Assembly: GCA_001593925.1 (NCBI GenBank)
Contig: LUCD01000089.1
Location: 1 to 6,189, forward strand
DNA from: Candidatus Bathyarchaeota archaeon B26-1
Lineage (GTDB): Archaea; Thermoproteota; Bathyarchaeia; Bathyarchaeales; B26-1
DNA: 6,189 nt
Direction of reading: 5' to 3'
Shown here: positions 4,959 through 6,189 of the stretch, piece by piece
Layout: each line of letters opens with the position of its first letter
Numbering within the stretch: position 1 is the stretch's first letter
Program-made: the position numbers and the translations under genes
The notes under the pieces: model-generated
The model's database searches: none
What the model was told of the DNA's origin: nothing
Seen by the model: the letters and a program-made list of their open reading frames with translations, nothing else

Positions 4959-5676
4959 TTATAATCTGTGGCCGTGTTTTCCGACGAGTGGAACGAAGGC
5001 TACTCCCCCCAAGTCTTCCTCCAAAGTTTCATCGTTAACCTTAGTTATGCGGAGTAAAGTCTGGAAGAACCCTACAGCCCCGACAGGTATGACCATTATT
5101 CCCCCTGTTTTCAACTGTTGTTTCAAGGTGGGGGGCACGTAGGGTGCCGCCGCGGTTACGAGTATGCGGTCGTATGGGGCTTGAGGCGGGTAGCCCTCCG
5201 AGCCGTCTCCACAGATCACGGTAACGCGGTCGCCGTATCCAGCCTTCTCAATGTTCCTCTTTGCGAACTCGGCTAAGCGCGGAATTATCTCAATCGTGTA
5301 GACGTGGCCCCACCTCTCCCTTGGAAGGTTGCTTGGAGCAACTATCTCCGCTACGGTTGAGGCGTGCCAGCCCGAGCCGGCTCCCACCTCCAGAACCTTG
5401 TGACCCACCTGTAGCTTGAGGGCCTCGTTCATTATGGAGACCATGTCTCGCCCGGTTAACCTCGGAGGGCTTTCCGCCTCCGGGTCAGCCGTGTGGCGCG
5501 GAGACCGTCTGGCCCTCACCTATAGGCAGAGGCGAGTCTACCGATGCGTACGGCTTCCTGTCCTCGGGAAGGAAGAGGTATCTCGGAACCTTCCTGAGCG
5601 CTCTGATCACATCCGGCGACTTGAGCACTCCCATCGTGATCAAGCTATCGATGAGACGTTCCCACGACTTCTCCAA
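4959..5676 (-). CDS. pcm: Protein-L-isoaspartate O-methyltransferase, interrupted by a 46-nt BHB intron
   Basis: Transfers a methyl group from S-adenosylmethionine to L-isoaspartyl residues, starting repair of age-damaged proteins. Exon 1 is 5676-5493 and exon 2 is 5446-4959; joined they give 223 residues, the normal Pcm length. Exon 1 encodes the N-terminal helix (LIDSLITMGVLKSP), the VPRYLFLPED segment and GEGQTVSAP. Exon 2 continues MVSIMNEAL, then SAM motif I VLEVGAGSG (79-87), VYTIEIIPRLAEFA, GDGSEGYPPQAPYDRI and TAAAPYVPPTLKQQLKTGG, ending FVPLVGKHGHRL. The join rebuilds the consensus SAPHMVSIM, with His62 split after its first base (phase 1). Without splicing, translation from the start ends at a TGA inside the insert (5487-5485) after 63 residues. 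Start is TTG 5676, with GGGGGG (5683-5688) upstream at 6 nt; the ATG at 5680 is out of frame. Gene finders would show two partial ORFs overlapping at 5485-5519. Confidence 0.88.
5447..5492 (-). other. Bulge-helix-bulge (BHB) intron in pcm, 46 nt
   Basis: Reading the minus-strand RNA, the 4-nt CGCC (5498-5495) pairs perfectly with GGCG (5452-5449). It is flanked by two 3-nt bulges, ACA (5494-5492) and AGA (5448-5446). Beyond them lies the intron stem: CGGCUGACC (5491-5483) with GGUUAACCG (5461-5453), one C.A mismatch and one G.U pair. After a bulged A5462, CGGAGG (5482-5477) pairs with CCUCCG (5468-5463), closing an 8-nt loop. Cleavage between the second and third nucleotide of each bulge removes exactly 46 nt and restores the Pcm frame. 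Sequence alone allows three equivalent junctions (shared AC), and the BHB geometry selects one of them. The outer exon-exon helix is weak (G5499-C5445, then mismatches or a 2-nt bulge), so it is a relaxed BHB on that side. Expected processing is by the tRNA-splicing endonuclease EndA and RtcB ligase. Confidence 0.82.
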
Positions 5677-5682
5677 GCATGT

Positions 5683-5688
5683 CCCCCC
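5683..5688 (-). promoter_or_regulatory. Shine-Dalgarno-like G-run for pcm
   Basis: GGGGGG on the minus strand, 6 nt before the TTG at 5676. It supports this non-ATG start, as does the fit of the encoded N-terminus to Pcm proteins. Confidence 0.5.
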
Positions 5689-5744
5689 AACATACTGAAA
5701 AGGCCGTTCGAGACTTAAGCCTTCTGGAATATGTGTGTTAGGGT

Positions 5745-6149
5745 CTACCTCAACTTCACGCCGCAGTTGGGGCAGAACTCAGCGTCCTGTGGAACCTCAA
5801 AGCCGCATTGGGGACAGTAGGTCCTCCGGGGGACATCCTCCGCCCGTTCGCCTTCGGACTTGGCGGGCTTCACTTCCTCTATAGTGTAGATTCCTTTACT
5901 CTCCTCCTCTCTCGGCTTCACCTTCCTCAGAGCGTAGTAGGGGAGAAGTACAAGGTGTATGAGGAGCCAGATAGCTGTTAGGGCCGATGTGAAGATCAAA
6001 GCCGCTATTAGGAGGAGTAGAAACCCTACGATTATGAAGGGTAGATGCTTAAGGATTATGTAGGTTACGCCGAGCGCGGCCAGGATGGAGACGAGGAAAA
6101 AGAGGAGCGTTTTCTTGTTATTCTCCTTCTTTGCCCCCGTCGCTCTCAC
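5745..6149 (-). CDS. Small membrane protein with C-terminal zinc ribbon
   Basis: A 134-residue protein of unknown function. A basic N-terminus (KKENNKK) precedes hydrophobic segments at about 14-33 and 36-70; the second is long enough to be two closely spaced helices. A charged linker (about 75-110) follows. The C-terminus is a compact zinc ribbon with C112-x2-C115 and C126-x2-C129 (CPQCGFEV then CPNCGVKL), ending almost immediately. This layout, membrane anchor plus 'double-CxxC' ribbon, is common in archaeal hypothetical proteins; the ribbon may mediate protein or nucleic-acid contacts at the membrane. The GTG start overlaps the stop of the upstream gene as GTGA, indicating translational coupling. 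pcm begins 68 bp downstream and may be on the same transcript. Confidence 0.8.
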   Translation of the reverse strand: MRATGAKKENNKKTLLFFLVSILAALGVTYIILKHLPFIIVGFLLLLIAALIFTSALTAIWLLIHLVLLPYYALRKVKPREEESKGIYTIEEVKPAKSEGERAEDVPRRTYCPQCGFEVPQDAEFCPNCGVKLR

Positions 6150-6189
6150 CTACCGATCTTGAATCCGCCGATGTCGATGGAGAAGCCGC
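6146..6189 (-). CDS. C-terminal end of an upstream gene (partial)
   Basis: Only the last codons are in the window, reading GFSIDIGGFKIGR then TGA. They share 4 bp with the start of the zinc-ribbon membrane protein gene, which argues that this frame is really translated. Too little is present to name a family. Confidence 0.5.
   Translation of the reverse strand, partial: GFSIDIGGFKIGR

Noticed and set aside
5447..5519. Ordinary frameshift or sequencing error in pcm, making it a pseudogene
   Set aside because: The interruption is a clean 46-nt insertion, not a 1-2 nt indel. Both flanks continue the consensus without loss, and the insert folds into a BHB substrate whose cut sites agree with the protein junction.
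1..6189. CRISPR array, insertion sequence or integrated element
   Set aside because: I see no regularly spaced repeats, no transposase or integrase frame and no terminal inverted repeats; the gene content is core archaeal chromosome.

Overview
This window looks like a chromosomal segment of an archaeon, probably from the TACK group (Thermoproteota in the broad sense: Bathyarchaeia, Caldarchaeales, thaumarchaeal relatives or similar). I cannot place it more finely. The archaeal signs are direct. RNA polymerase subunit Rpo7, elongation factor Spt4, a DUF359 (archaeal dephospho-CoA kinase) protein, eS24 and eS27 are encoded in one tight cluster. PurA is of the short archaeal length. Promoters look like BRE/TATA boxes, and GTG and TTG starts are frequent.

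Left part (about 81-2027, minus strand): an information-processing operon in the order rpo7 - spt4 - DUF359 kinase - rps24e - rps27ae. Gaps are 3 bp, a 4-bp overlap, 44 bp and 3 bp. A good BRE/TATA element lies upstream of rpo7. The first 80 bases hold nothing I can assign. Next comes purA (adenylosuccinate synthetase, minus), then a 113-residue orphan (minus), each with its own candidate promoter.

Middle (3558-3891): a 334-bp divergent intergenic region with AT-rich promoter-like sequence, an imperfect inverted repeat and a possible 40-codon ORF. It is followed on the plus strand by a 350-residue metallo-beta-lactamase/beta-CASP nuclease homologue.

Right part (4959-6189, minus strand): pcm (protein-L-isoaspartate O-methyltransferase), a small membrane protein with a C-terminal zinc ribbon, and the last codons of an upstream gene that overlaps it by 4 bp. 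pcm converges on the nuclease gene with a 14-bp gap.

The main discovery is in pcm. The gene is split into two frames by exactly 46 extra bases (5447-5492). They sit inside the most conserved motif of the N-terminal half, between the His and Met of SAPH/MVSIM. The 46 bases fold into a long hairpin. At its base are a perfect 4-bp helix (CGCC/GGCG) and two 3-nt bulges (ACA and AGA), the bulge-helix-bulge substrate of the archaeal tRNA-splicing endonuclease. Cutting after the second nucleotide of each bulge and joining the exons restores a 223-residue Pcm with the family consensus intact. I interpret this as an archaeal BHB intron in a protein-coding gene. Such introns are rare (cbf5 is the classic case), and I know of none described in pcm. 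Gene finders would split this gene in two or call it frameshifted.
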